In this document: positions 39,789 to 51,617 of the stretch, piece after piece
How positions within the stretch are numbered: the stretch's first letter is position 1
Layout of the letters: each line of letters opens with the position of its first letter
DNA from: Streptomyces sp. NBC_01306
GTDB taxonomy: Bacteria > Actinomycetota > Actinomycetes > Streptomycetales > Streptomycetaceae
Assembly: GCF_026340465.1 (NCBI RefSeq)
Contig: NZ_JAPEPC010000001.1
Location: forward strand, 6,372,501 to 6,436,500
Reading direction: 5' to 3'
DNA length: 64,000 bases
The notes under the pieces: model-generated
Databases searched by the model: none
What the model was told of the DNA's origin: nothing
The model's input: the letters and a program-made list of their open reading frames with translations, nothing else
Program-made: the position numbers and the translations under genes

Positions 39789-40405
39789 TCGCCTTCGTCT
39801 CCGGACCGGTGGCCGCCCTGGCCCCGACCACCGCCGTCATCGAGGTCGGCGGGATCGGCATGTCGGTCCAGTGCGCACCCAACACGCTGTCCGCCCTGCG
39901 CATCGGCCAGCAGGCCAAGCTCGCCACCTCTCTCGTCGTGCGGGAGGACTCCCTCACGCTCTACGGCTTCGCCGACGACGACGAACGCCAGACCTTCGAA
40001 CTCCTCCAGACCGCGAGCGGCGTCGGCCCCCGGCTCGCCCAGGCCATGCTCGCCGTGCACTCGCCGGACGCCCTGCGGCTCGCCGTGTCCACCGGTGACG
40101 AGAAATCGCTCACCGCGGTACCGGGCATCGGCAAGAAGGGCGCCCAGAAGCTCCTCCTGGAGCTCAAGGACCGGCTCGGAGCCCCGCTCGGCACCGGCGG
40201 CGCGCACCTCGCAGCGCAGCGCACCGCATCCGGACCCGCGCCGTGGAGCGAGCAGCTGCACTCCGCGCTGGTCGGCCTCGGGTACGCGCCGCGTGACGCG
40301 GAGGAGGCCGTCGCCGCTGTCACCCCCCAGGCCGAGGCCGCCGCCGAGCCCAACGTCGGCGCGCTCCTCAAGGCCGCCCTGCAGACCCTCAACCGCGCCC
40401 GCTGA
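39785..40405 (+). CDS. ruvA: Holliday junction branch migration protein RuvA
   Basis: A 206-residue junction-binding protein: N-terminal OB domain (MIAFVSGPVAALAPTTAVIEV), helix-hairpin-helix motifs around LLQTASGVGPRLAQAMLA and LTAVPGIGKKGAQKLLLEL, and a C-terminal domain (LVGLGYAPRDAEEAVAAV) that contacts RuvB. The acidic pin expected between OB strands is not obvious. Confidence 0.95.
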   Translation: MIAFVSGPVAALAPTTAVIEVGGIGMSVQCAPNTLSALRIGQQAKLATSLVVREDSLTLYGFADDDERQTFELLQTASGVGPRLAQAMLAVHSPDALRLAVSTGDEKSLTAVPGIGKKGAQKLLLELKDRLGAPLGTGGAHLAAQRTASGPAPWSEQLHSALVGLGYAPRDAEEAVAAVTPQAEAAAEPNVGALLKAALQTLNRAR

Positions 40406-40418
40406 TCGAGAGACCCGC

Positions 40419-41510
40419 ATGCTGCCTCCTCAGAACGAGTGGGACGACACCGTCCCCGACACCGAAGAGCGCCTGGTGGGAGCCGACGCCGACGGTGAGG
40501 ACCAGGCTGTCGAAGCCGCACTGCGCCCCAAGGACCTGGACGAGTTCGTGGGCCAGGAGAAGGTCAGACTCCAGCTCGACCTGGTCCTGCGGGCGGCCAG
40601 GCAGCGCGGCGCCACCGCCGACCATGTGCTGCTCTCCGGCGCCCCGGGCCTCGGCAAGACCACTCTTTCGATGATCATCGCGGCCGAGATGGGCGCTCCC
40701 ATCCGGATCACGTCCGGCCCCGCGATCCAGCACGCCGGGGATCTGGCTGCGATCCTCTCGTCCCTCCAGGAGGGCGAGGTCCTCTTCCTGGACGAGATCC
40801 ACCGGATGTCCAGGCCCGCCGAGGAAATGCTCTACATGGCGATGGAGGACTTCCGGGTCGACGTCATCGTCGGCAAGGGGCCAGGCGCCACCGCCATCCC
40901 GCTGGAGCTGCCGCCCTTCACCCTGGTCGGCGCCACCACCAGGGCGGGCCTGCTGCCGCCGCCGCTGCGCGACCGTTTCGGCTTCACCGGGCACATGGAG
41001 TTCTACGAACCGGCCGAGCTGGAGCGCGTCATCCACCGCTCGGCCCGGCTGCTCGACGTCGAGATCGGCGAGGACGGCGCAGGGGAGATCGCCGGACGCT
41101 CCCGCGGCACCCCCCGGATCGCCAACCGGCTGCTGCGCCGGGTCCGCGACTACGCCCAGGTGGAGGCCGACGGAGTGATCACCCGGGAGATCGCCCGTAC
41201 GGCGCTCGCGGTGTACGAGGTTGACGCCCGCGGACTCGACCGGCTGGACCGTGCGGTGCTCCAGGCCCTGCTCAAGCTCTTCGGGGGCGGACCCGTGGGA
41301 CTCTCCACACTCGCCGTCGCCGTGGGGGAGGAGCGCGAGACGGTCGAGGAGGTCGCCGAGCCGTTCCTGGTCCGCGAGGGGCTGCTGGCCCGGACCCCGC
41401 GCGGCCGGGTGGCCACACCGGCCGCCTGGGCGCACCTGGGACTCGTACCCCCGCAGGGTGGCGCGGGAGGCGCCGCGGGAAAGGGACAAGCGGGTCTGTT
41501 CGGGGCGTGA
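40419..41510 (+). CDS. ruvB: Holliday junction helicase RuvB
   Basis: A 363-residue AAA+ ATPase. Walker A is GAPGLGKTTL, Walker B VLFLDEIHRMSR, sensor 1 GATTRAG and the Arg finger region PLRDRFGF; the C-terminal winged helix includes DRAVLQALLKLFGGGPVGL. Usual N-terminal extension of actinobacteria (first 25 residues acidic) precedes the conserved RPKDLDEFVGQ. ATG 40419 gives this; it lies 13 bases after ruvA. Confidence 0.96.
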   Translation: MLPPQNEWDDTVPDTEERLVGADADGEDQAVEAALRPKDLDEFVGQEKVRLQLDLVLRAARQRGATADHVLLSGAPGLGKTTLSMIIAAEMGAPIRITSGPAIQHAGDLAAILSSLQEGEVLFLDEIHRMSRPAEEMLYMAMEDFRVDVIVGKGPGATAIPLELPPFTLVGATTRAGLLPPPLRDRFGFTGHMEFYEPAELERVIHRSARLLDVEIGEDGAGEIAGRSRGTPRIANRLLRRVRDYAQVEADGVITREIARTALAVYEVDARGLDRLDRAVLQALLKLFGGGPVGLSTLAVAVGEERETVEEVAEPFLVREGLLARTPRGRVATPAAWAHLGLVPPQGGAGGAAGKGQAGLFGA

Positions 41511-41676
41511 GAAGGCTCGGGGGTGCACGCTGCGGAACCCCGGTGCCATGCTGGGCGTTGTTCCATTGATGCGGACTCGCCTAGACTCCGCCGATGCCGC
41601 CCTTCCCGGACGGCATGCCCCGCCCCCGAAGATCAGGCCGCGATCCAGCGCGGTCGTGCGAAGGAAGTTCCCTCCC

Positions 41677-42168
41677 GTGAGTCTCGTGACCCTCCTCCCC
41701 TTCATCGTGCTCATCGGGGCCATGTTCCTGATGACCCGGTCCGCCAAGCGGAAGCAGCAGGCGGCTGCAACGATGCGCAATGAGATGCAGCCCGGCACCG
41801 GCGTCCGGACGATCGGGGGCATGTACGCCACCGTCAAGGAGATCAACGAGGACTCGGTTCTCCTGGAGATCGCGCCCGGCGTCCACGCCGTCTACGGCAA
41901 GAACGCGATCGGCGCGGTCCTGGACGACGCGGAGTACAACCGCATCGTCCACGGCGAGACCGCGATCGTCCCCGACGACGCCTCCTCGCTGACCGAGCTC
42001 GACGACGCCAAGGTCGACCTCGGCAAGCACGAGACGCCGTCCGCCGACGATGACGCCGCCTCTGGCGAAGCCGAGGACGCCGACCAGGCCGAGGCCACCT
42101 CCGAGGACAAGGCCGACAAGGCGGACAAGGCCGAGAAGAAGAACGACGGCGAGGGCGAAGCGAAGTAG
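41677..42168 (+). CDS. yajC: Preprotein translocase subunit YajC
   Basis: A 163-residue YajC. An N-terminal membrane helix TLLPFIVLIGAMFLM is followed by the basic RSAKRKQQ and the YajC body (MQPGTGVRTIGGMYATVKEI). The C-terminal third is an acidic Ala/Asp/Glu/Lys tail (DKADKADKAEKK) beyond the usual family length. It associates with SecDF. GTG 41677 has GGAAG upstream, and secD follows 150 bases later. Confidence 0.92.
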   Translation: MSLVTLLPFIVLIGAMFLMTRSAKRKQQAAATMRNEMQPGTGVRTIGGMYATVKEINEDSVLLEIAPGVHAVYGKNAIGAVLDDAEYNRIVHGETAIVPDDASSLTELDDAKVDLGKHETPSADDDAASGEAEDADQAEATSEDKADKADKAEKKNDGEGEAK

Positions 42169-42318
42169 TACATCCGGGGACCGCCGGTGCTGCCCGATGG
42201 CAGCACCGGCGGTCCCCGAGACCGTGCACTGCTACAGCGGAGCAGGTCCCCCACATCACTTCGTGGCCGCTCACAGCGCATACCCGGCGCGGGCGGTAGG
42301 ACAGGGAGAATCGACAAG

Positions 42319-44046
42319 GTGGCAGCACCGAACAAGGGCCGAAGGCAGACGGGAGCCCAGGGCAAGCCCGGGCGGTCCCTGGCCCTGATCCTGATCGCCA
42401 TGGTTGCGCTCGTCGGCGGGATGTTCTGGGCGAAGCAGGTCACGCCACGTCTCGGCATCGACCTCGCGGGCGGTACGAGCATCACGCTCCAGGCCAAGCC
42501 CCAGCCGGGCAAGCCCAACGCGATCAACCAGAAGAACATGGACACCGCGGTCAGCATCATCGAGCGCCGTGTCAATGGACTCGGGGTCTCCGAGGCCGAG
42601 GTTCAGACGCAGGGCAAGGACCAGATCCTCGTCAACATCCCCAAGGGGACGAACGAGAAGCAGGCCAGGCAGCAGGTCGGTACCACCGCCCAGCTGTACT
42701 TCCGCCCTGTGGTGACGGTCGCTGCGGGCAAGCCCACGCCCGCCGGTAAGCCCTCCACCACGCCCTCCCCGAGCGCCTCGTCGAAGTCCAAGGCCACCGA
42801 CAAGTCGTCCTCGTCGTCGAAGAAGTCGACCTCGTCCCCCCAGGGCCGTGCGGTGACCGACGCGCTGAAGGCCGGTCCCACGCCCAACCCGTCGACGCCT
42901 CCCCAGTCCAGCCCCACCCCGTCGACCGCCGACAGCGCGGCCGCCGCCAAGCTGGAGAAGAAGTTCGCCGCGCTCGACTGCTCCACCAAGGCCGGCCGTG
43001 CCAAGGCCGGCGGCGACAACGTCAAGCCCAGCGACCCGACCGTGGCGTGCAGCCAGTCCGGTGACGCGAAGTACATCCTCGACGCCGCAGCCGTGGACGG
43101 CACCGACGTCTCCGGCGCCAAGGCCGTCATCGACCAGCAGCAGGGTCAGTGGATCGTCCAGATGGACTTCACGAGCAAGGGCTCGAAGAAGTTCCAGGCG
43201 ATCACCAGCAAGCTCTCGAAGCAGCAGTCCCCGCAGAACCAGTTCGCCATCGCGCTGGACGGCGCCGTCGTCTCGGCCCCCAGCGTGAGCCAGACGCTCA
43301 GCGGCAGCGCCCAGATCTCCGGCAGCTTCACCCAGCAGTCGGCCGAGGACCTCGGCAACGTGCTGTCCTACGGTGCGCTCCCGCTCTCCTTCAAGGAGGA
43401 GACGGTCACCACCGTGACCGCGGCGCTCGGCGGCGAGCAGCTCCAGGCGGGCATCATCGCCGGTGCGATCGGCCTCGCGCTGGTCATCATCTACCTGGTG
43501 GCCTACTACCGCGGCCTGTCGTTCATCGCGATCCTCAGCCTCCTGGTCTCCGCGATCCTCACGTACTCACTGATGTCGCTGCTCGGCAAGGGCATCGGCT
43601 TCGCACTCAACCTGCCTGCGGTGTGTGGTGCGATCGTTGCGATCGGCATCACCGCGGACTCGTTCATCGTCTACTTCGAACGCATCCGTGACGAGATCCG
43701 CGAGGGCCGCACGCTGCGGCCCGCCGTCGAGCGCGCCTGGCCGCGCGCCCGGCGCACCATCCTGGTCTCGGACTTCGTGTCCTTCCTCGCCGCCGCGGTG
43801 CTGTACATCGTGACGGTCGGCAAGGTGCAGGGCTTCGCGTTCACGCTGGGTCTGACCACGCTGCTCGACGTCGTCGTGGTCTTCCTCTTCACCAAGCCGG
43901 TGATGACGCTGCTGGCCCGCAAGAAGTTCTTCTACAGCGGCCACCCGTGGTCCGGACTCGACCCGAAGCGGCTCGGCGCCAAACCCCCGCTCCGCCGTTC
44001 GCGCCGTGCCGCCTCCTCCGCCCCCACCGACCCGAAGGAGGCGTGA
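42319..44046 (+). CDS. secD: Protein translocase subunit SecD
   Basis: A 575-residue SecD. TM1 is ALILIAMVALVGGMFWA, followed by PRLGIDLAGGTSITLQ, the head domain, and the C-terminal membrane block (QLQAGIIAGAIGLALVIIYLVAYYRGL, GITADSFIVYFERIRDE). Residues about 135-215 form a Ser/Thr/Pro/Lys-rich linker within the first periplasmic domain, larger than in Gram-negative SecD. With SecF it uses the proton gradient to help complete export. GTG 42319 has GGGAG upstream. Confidence 0.95.
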   Translation: MAAPNKGRRQTGAQGKPGRSLALILIAMVALVGGMFWAKQVTPRLGIDLAGGTSITLQAKPQPGKPNAINQKNMDTAVSIIERRVNGLGVSEAEVQTQGKDQILVNIPKGTNEKQARQQVGTTAQLYFRPVVTVAAGKPTPAGKPSTTPSPSASSKSKATDKSSSSSKKSTSSPQGRAVTDALKAGPTPNPSTPPQSSPTPSTADSAAAAKLEKKFAALDCSTKAGRAKAGGDNVKPSDPTVACSQSGDAKYILDAAAVDGTDVSGAKAVIDQQQGQWIVQMDFTSKGSKKFQAITSKLSKQQSPQNQFAIALDGAVVSAPSVSQTLSGSAQISGSFTQQSAEDLGNVLSYGALPLSFKEETVTTVTAALGGEQLQAGIIAGAIGLALVIIYLVAYYRGLSFIAILSLLVSAILTYSLMSLLGKGIGFALNLPAVCGAIVAIGITADSFIVYFERIRDEIREGRTLRPAVERAWPRARRTILVSDFVSFLAAAVLYIVTVGKVQGFAFTLGLTTLLDVVVVFLFTKPVMTLLARKKFFYSGHPWSGLDPKRLGAKPPLRRSRRAASSAPTDPKEA

Positions 44047-44047
44047 G

Positions 44048-45160
44048 ATGTCGCGACTCGGCAGCATGGGCGCCCGGCTGTACCGCGGCGAGGTCGGCTA
44101 CGACTTCGTGGCCAAGCGCAAGATCTGGTACGGCATCTCGATCCTGATCACCATCACGGCCATCGTCGGCCTGGCGGTGCGCGGTCTGAACCTGGGCATC
44201 GAGTTCCAGGGCGGTGCGGTCTTCACCACCACCCAGAGCAGCAGCGTCTCGGTGACGCGCGCCCAGGACGTGGCGGAGCAGCTCTCCGGACATGACGCGT
44301 CCGTCCAGAAGCTCGGCAACGGCGGGATGCGGATCCAGGTCTCCGGGATCGACACCGACACGGCCGACAAGATCCACGGCACGCTCGCCAAGGACCTGAA
44401 GCTCCCGATCGACAAGATCGCCGCCGACGTGGTCGGTCCCAGCTGGGGAGCGACGATCGCCAACAAGGCCTGGGAGGGCCTGGCGATCTTCATGATCCTG
44501 GTGGTGGTCTATCTGGCCATCGCCTTCGAGTGGCGGATGGCCCTCGCCGCCCTCGTCGCCCTGATCCACGACCTCACGATCACGGTCGGGATCTACGCGC
44601 TCGTCGGCTTCGAGGTCACCGAGGGCACGGTGATCGGTCTGCTGACCATCCTCGGTTACTCCCTCTACGACACCGTGGTCGTCTTCGACGGTCTCAAGGA
44701 GGCGTCGAAGGATCTCAAGAAGCAGACCCGCTTCACCTACAGCGAGATCGCCAACCGCAGCCTCAACGGCACCCTGGTGCGTTCCATCAACACCACGGTC
44801 GTCGCGCTGCTCCCGGTGGCGGGCCTGCTCTTCATCGGCGGCGGTTTCCTCGGCGCCGGAATGCTGAACGACATCTCGCTCGCGCTGTTCGTGGGCCTCG
44901 CGGCCGGTGCGTACTCCTCGATCTTCATCGCCACCCCGCTCGTCGCCGACCTCAAGGAACGCGACCCCGCGATGCAGGCCCTCAAGAAGCGGGTGCTCGC
45001 CAAGCGGGCCGCCGCCGCCGCGAAGGGCGAACCGTCCGACCAGGACGACGACACCCTCCAGCCGGAGGACGGCGCCCCGGCCCCGGCCGGCGCCGTGGCC
45101 GGCGGCCGGCGCGCTCCCGCCCCGCGGGGCCGCGGGCGTACCCAGGGGAAGCGCCGATGA
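44048..45160 (+). CDS. secF: Protein translocase subunit SecF
   Basis: A 370-residue SecF. DFVAKRKIWYGISILITITAI begins the first helix; GLNLGIEFQGGAVF, IDKIAADVVGPSWG and the TM block ending LLTILGYSLYDTVVVFDGLKE and NTTVVALLPVAGLLFIGG are typical. The C-terminal 60 residues are a charged Ala/Pro/Arg tail. ATG 44048 lies one base after the secD stop with AAGGAGG upstream. Confidence 0.95.
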   Translation: MSRLGSMGARLYRGEVGYDFVAKRKIWYGISILITITAIVGLAVRGLNLGIEFQGGAVFTTTQSSSVSVTRAQDVAEQLSGHDASVQKLGNGGMRIQVSGIDTDTADKIHGTLAKDLKLPIDKIAADVVGPSWGATIANKAWEGLAIFMILVVVYLAIAFEWRMALAALVALIHDLTITVGIYALVGFEVTEGTVIGLLTILGYSLYDTVVVFDGLKEASKDLKKQTRFTYSEIANRSLNGTLVRSINTTVVALLPVAGLLFIGGGFLGAGMLNDISLALFVGLAAGAYSSIFIATPLVADLKERDPAMQALKKRVLAKRAAAAAKGEPSDQDDDTLQPEDGAPAPAGAVAGGRRAPAPRGRGRTQGKRR

Positions 45161-45705
45161 CGGACACCCGGAGCATCCAGGACCTGCTGCTCAGCAGGAT
45201 CAGGGACGTGCAGGACTATCCGCAGCCGGGCGTGGTGTTCAAGGACATCACCCCGCTCCTCGCGGACCCGGAGGCCTTCACGGCGCTGACCGACGCCCTC
45301 GCGGAGCTCTGCCTGCGGCACGGCGCCACGAAGATCGTCGGCCTGGAAGCGCGCGGCTTCATCCTGGCCGCACCGGTCGCGGTCCGCGCCGGAATCGGCT
45401 TCATCCCGGTCCGCAAGGCCGGGAAGCTGCCGGGCGCGACGCTCTCCCAGACGTACGACCTGGAGTACGGCAGCGCCGAGATCGAGGTGCACGCCGAGGA
45501 CCTCTGCGCCGACGACCGCGTCATGGTCATCGACGACGTGCTCGCCACCGGCGGCACGGCCGAGGCCTCGCTGGACCTGATCCGGCGGGCCGGTGCGCAG
45601 GTCATCGGCGTGGCCGTACTGATGGAGCTGGGCTTCCTGGACGGGCGTGCCCGGCTGGAGCCCGCACTGCACGGCGCCCCGCTGGACGCCCTGATCACGG
45701 TCTGA
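45157..45705 (+). CDS. apt: Adenine phosphoribosyltransferase
   Basis: A 182-residue type I phosphoribosyltransferase. YPQPGVVFKDITPLL opens it, EARGFILAAPVA is the adenine site loop, and VMVIDDVLATGGTAEA the PRPP motif. It salvages adenine to AMP. ATG overlaps the secF stop (ATGA). Its position directly before relA is the general actinobacterial arrangement. Confidence 0.95.
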   Translation: MTDTRSIQDLLLSRIRDVQDYPQPGVVFKDITPLLADPEAFTALTDALAELCLRHGATKIVGLEARGFILAAPVAVRAGIGFIPVRKAGKLPGATLSQTYDLEYGSAEIEVHAEDLCADDRVMVIDDVLATGGTAEASLDLIRRAGAQVIGVAVLMELGFLDGRARLEPALHGAPLDALITV

Positions 45706-45734
45706 TCGCGGCCTGATCCGTACGCCGTACCGCT

Positions 45735-45769
45735 GAGGCGGGCCCCCGGAACCCCGGGCGGTCCGCCTC
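45735..45769. terminator. Imperfect hairpin after apt
   Basis: GAGGCGG (45735-45741) and CCGCCTC (45763-45769) enclose a second short C/G stem with an AACC loop. Moderate evidence for termination between apt and relA. Confidence 0.5.
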
Positions 45770-45900
45770 TCGCGTACGGTGCCGGCACCGGCCCGGGGCG
45801 AGCGGATCGCCCGGGATCGTTACCATGGGCTTCCGGACCTGACACGGGGACCCGGACCCTCCCCCAGGCTCCGTCCGGGGGGACCCCCAGAGGAGTGCCC

Positions 45901-48450
<2,550 letters not shown>

Positions 48451-48469
48451 CGCCGGAGCCGCACCACGA

Positions 48470-48512
48470 CATGGGTGAGGGCCCTCCGCTCGGCGGAGGG
48501 CCCTCACCCATG
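48470..48512. terminator. 20-bp hairpin between relA and the DUF349 gene
   Basis: The arm at 48470-48489 (core GGGTGAGGGCCCTCCGC) is fully complementary to 48493-48512 around TCG. It lies between two convergent stop codons and should serve both. Confidence 0.9.
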
Positions 48513-48532
48513 TCCGGGATGCTTCAGGCTTC

Positions 48533-49762
48533 TCAGCCGCCGAACTCCTCCAGGCCCTTCATCGCCTGGTCGAGCAGCGCCTGGCGCCCCTCCAGCTCAC
48601 GGGCGAGCTTGTCGGCCCTGGCGTTGTTGCCGGCCGCACGCGCCGTGTCGATCTGCTTGCGCAGCTTGTCGACCGCGTCCTGGAGCTGACCCGTCAGACC
48701 CGCGGCCCGTGCGCGCGCCTCCGGGTTGGTGCGCCGCCACTCGGTCTCCTCGGCCTCCTGGAGTGCCCGCTCCACCGTGTGCATCCGGCCCTCCACCTTC
48801 GGCCGGGCGTCACGCGGTACGTGGCCGATGGCCTCCCAGCGCTCGTTCAGCGCCCGGAACGCGGACCTGGCCGACTTGAGATCCCGTACCGGGAGCAGTT
48901 TCTCGGCCTCGACCGCGAGCTCCTCCTTCAGCTTGAGGTTCTCGGACTGCTCGGCGTCCCGCTCGGCGAAGACCTCGCTGCGGGCGGCGAAGAAGACGTC
49001 CTGGGCGCCGCGGAAGCGGTTCCACAGGTCGTCCTCGGACTCGCGCTGGGCGCGGCCCGCGGCCTTCCACTCGGTCATCAGATCGCGGTAACGGGCCGCC
49101 GTCGCACCCCAGTCGGTCGACCCGGAGAGCGACTCCGCCTCGGCGACCAGCTTCTCCTTGGCCTTGCGGGCGTCCTCGCGCTGGGCGTCCAGCGAGGCGA
49201 AGTGCGCCTTGCGCCGCTTGGAGAACGCCGACCTGGCGTGCGAGAAGCGGTGCCACAGCTCGTCGTCGGACTTCCGGTCGAGCCGGGGGAGACCCTTCCA
49301 GGTGTCCACCAGCGCCCGCAGCCGCTCACCCGCGGACCGCCACTGGTCGCTCTGCGCGAGCTCCTCGGCCTCCACGACCAGGGCTTCCTTGGCGTGCTTC
49401 GCCTCGTCGGTCTGCCTGGCCTTCTGGACCTTGCGCTCCTCACGGCGCGCCTCGACCGTCGAGACCAGCCCGTCCAGCCGCACCCGCAGAGCGTTCAGGT
49501 CGCCGACTGCATGGTGCTCATCGACCTGCCCGCGCAGGTGGTCGATCGCGGTCTGGGCGTCCTTGGCCGACAGATCGGTGGTCTTCACCCGGCGTTCGAG
49601 GAGGCCGATCTCGACGACCAGGCCCTCGTACTTGCGCTCGAAGTAGGCCAGGGCCTCCTCGGGAGAGCCTGCCTGCCAAGAACCGACGACCTTCTCGCCG
49701 TCGGCCGTACGCACGTATACGGTGCCGGTCTCGTCGACACGGCCCCACGGGTCGCTGCTCAC
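48533..49762 (-). CDS. DUF349-domain protein
   Basis: A 409-residue, highly helical and charged protein. DUF349 repeats, each about 70 residues with a W-x-a-G/D-x-LRxLxxxWK pattern, are seen at ALVDTWKGLPRLDRKSDDEL, RYRDLMTEWKAAGRAQRESEDDL and RALNERWEAIGHVPRD. Coiled coils flank them. Function unknown. GTG 49762 has GGAGG upstream and a family-typical beginning SSDPWGRVDETGTVYVRT. Confidence 0.9.
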   Translation of the reverse strand: MSSDPWGRVDETGTVYVRTADGEKVVGSWQAGSPEEALAYFERKYEGLVVEIGLLERRVKTTDLSAKDAQTAIDHLRGQVDEHHAVGDLNALRVRLDGLVSTVEARREERKVQKARQTDEAKHAKEALVVEAEELAQSDQWRSAGERLRALVDTWKGLPRLDRKSDDELWHRFSHARSAFSKRRKAHFASLDAQREDARKAKEKLVAEAESLSGSTDWGATAARYRDLMTEWKAAGRAQRESEDDLWNRFRGAQDVFFAARSEVFAERDAEQSENLKLKEELAVEAEKLLPVRDLKSARSAFRALNERWEAIGHVPRDARPKVEGRMHTVERALQEAEETEWRRTNPEARARAAGLTGQLQDAVDKLRKQIDTARAAGNNARADKLARELEGRQALLDQAMKGLEEFGG

Positions 49763-49980
49763 AGCGCCTCCATCCACATGATGTCTGCGGAGACTTGTGG
49801 GCCCCCGGACATCGTCCACAGTTTCTTCGGCCGGGCTGCTTGCGCCCCGCACACCGCCAACATAGGCGAACGGCGGGGCGGCTGTCCGCATCCGGCCCAT
49901 CCGAATATCCCCATATCCCCTGTCCCCGTTCCTGGTTTACCCGTTTCCCCGCCGCCCCGATTCGCCGCTACGGCCCCGGC

Positions 49981-50763
49981 TCAGTCCTTGGTGACGGTGG
50001 CCTTCGAGACGGTGACGGCCTTCTTGGGCGCCCCGTCCTGGCTTCCGCCGGTCACTCCGGCCTTGGCCACGGCCTTCACCGTCTTCAGTCCCGCCGCGTC
50101 CATCGTCCCGAACGGGGTGTAGGTCGGCGGCAGTTTGCTGTCCTTGTACACGAGGAAGAACTGGCTGCCGCCGGTGTGCGGCTGGCCGGTGTTGGCCATC
50201 GCCACCGTGCCCGCCGGGTACGTCACCGTACCGTCGCTGCCCGCCTTGCCGAGGGCGGTCAGGTTCTCGTCAGGGATGGTGTAGCCGGGCCCGCCCGAGC
50301 CGTCGCCCTTGGGGTCGCCGCACTGGAGCACGTAGATGCCGCTCGTGGTGAGGCGGTGGCACTTGGTCTTGTCGAAGAAGCCCTTGTCCGCGAGCGACTT
50401 GAAGGAGTTCACGGTGTGCGGGGTCTTCGCGGCATCCATGACCAGGGAGACCGCACCCTGGTTCGTCTTGAGGGCGAAGGTGTACTTGGCCTTCTTGTCG
50501 ATCTTCATCGCGGGCTCGGGGGGACCGGTGCTGCTCGCCGACGGCGACGGGTCCGCGGCCTTGGCGGGGGCGGCCTTGCCGTCGTCGCCCTTGAAGGCCC
50601 CGGCTCCCCACGCGATGCCGCCCGCCACGACCACCACGGCGACCGCCGACGCGATCACCGCGTTGCGGCGGCGTGCGTTGCGCCGGGCCGTGATGCGGCG
50701 TTCCTGCTGCCGCTCGAACTTTTCCCTGGCGAGCTGCCGCCGCCGCTGATCGCTGTTGACCAC
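49981..50763 (-). CDS. Membrane-anchored cyclophilin-type peptidyl-prolyl isomerase
   Basis: A 260-residue protein. A basic N-terminus (ERRITARRNARRRN) precedes one membrane helix (AVIASAVAVVVVAGGIAWGAGAF), a Ser/Pro linker and an outer-facing cyclophilin domain (PHTVNSFKSLADKGFFDKTKCHRL, GPGYTIPDENL, GGSQFFLVYKDSKLP). The catalytic FHR of classical cyclophilins reads CHRL. GTG 50763 has GAGGGAGAA upstream; an ATG nine codons earlier (50790) has none. It may help fold secreted proteins. Divergent from the metallo-beta-lactamase gene. Confidence 0.9.
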   Translation of the reverse strand: MVNSDQRRRQLAREKFERQQERRITARRNARRRNAVIASAVAVVVVAGGIAWGAGAFKGDDGKAAPAKAADPSPSASSTGPPEPAMKIDKKAKYTFALKTNQGAVSLVMDAAKTPHTVNSFKSLADKGFFDKTKCHRLTTSGIYVLQCGDPKGDGSGGPGYTIPDENLTALGKAGSDGTVTYPAGTVAMANTGQPHTGGSQFFLVYKDSKLPPTYTPFGTMDAAGLKTVKAVAKAGVTGGSQDGAPKKAVTVSKATVTKD

Positions 50764-50920
50764 CGGGTGTTCTCCCTCGTCCGTATGCATGCGTGATTCG
50801 CGCGTGCCGTATACCTGTCCGGGCTAGGCCGTACCGTATATGGGTTCGCTGTGCGATGAGCGGCGCCGGTAGGCTCTCATCTGCTGCATTCTCCCGCTGG
50901 ACCGACATTTAAGGACGATC

Positions 50921-51607
50921 GTGCTCATTGCCGGGTTCCCCGCCGGGGCCTGGGGGACCAACTGCTATCTGGTCGCCCCCGCCGCAGGTGAGGAGTGCGT
51001 GATCATCGACCCGGGCCACCAGGCGGCCCAGGGAGTCGAGGACGCGCTCAGGAAGCATCGGCTCAAGCCAGTGGCGGTCGTTCTCACCCATGGCCACATC
51101 GACCATGTGGCATCGGTCGTCCCGGTGTGCGGAGCGCATGACGTCCCGGCGTGGATCCACCCCGCCGACCGCTTCATGATGAGCGACCCGGAGAAGGGCA
51201 TCGGCCGTTCCATCGGGATGCCGCTGATGGGCGAACTGACCGTCGGTGAACCGGACGACGTCAAGGAACTGGCCGACGGGAGCGAGCTGACCCTCGCCGG
51301 CCTGGAGTTCGCCGTCTCGCATGCGCCCGGCCATACCAAGGGGTCGGTGACGTTCAGGATGCCCGAGGCTGCGGACATTCCGCAGATTCTCTTCTCGGGC
51401 GACCTGCTCTTCGCCGGCTCCATCGGCCGCACCGACATGCCCGGTGGCGACCACGCCGAGATCCTTGAGTCGCTGGCCCGTGTGTGCCTGCCGCTCGACG
51501 ACTCGACCGTGGTGCTGCCCGGTCACAACGAGCAGACGACCATCGGCCGCGAGCGCGCCACCAACCCGTATCTGCGGGGCCTGGCCGCTCCCCGACGAGG
51601 AATGTGA
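50921..51607 (+). CDS. Metallo-beta-lactamase-fold hydrolase
   Basis: A 228-residue glyoxalase II-type hydrolase with THGHIDH (metal site A and B), HAPGHTKGS, SGDLLF and VVLPGHNEQTTIG. It probably cleaves a thioester or similar; the actual substrate is unknown, though actinobacteria lack glutathione and use mycothiol or bacillithiol. GTG 50921 has AAGGACGATC upstream. hisS starts 11 bases after it, so the two are probably co-transcribed. Confidence 0.9.
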   Translation: MLIAGFPAGAWGTNCYLVAPAAGEECVIIDPGHQAAQGVEDALRKHRLKPVAVVLTHGHIDHVASVVPVCGAHDVPAWIHPADRFMMSDPEKGIGRSIGMPLMGELTVGEPDDVKELADGSELTLAGLEFAVSHAPGHTKGSVTFRMPEAADIPQILFSGDLLFAGSIGRTDMPGGDHAEILESLARVCLPLDDSTVVLPGHNEQTTIGRERATNPYLRGLAAPRRGM

Positions 51608-51617
51608 CGACTTTTCC

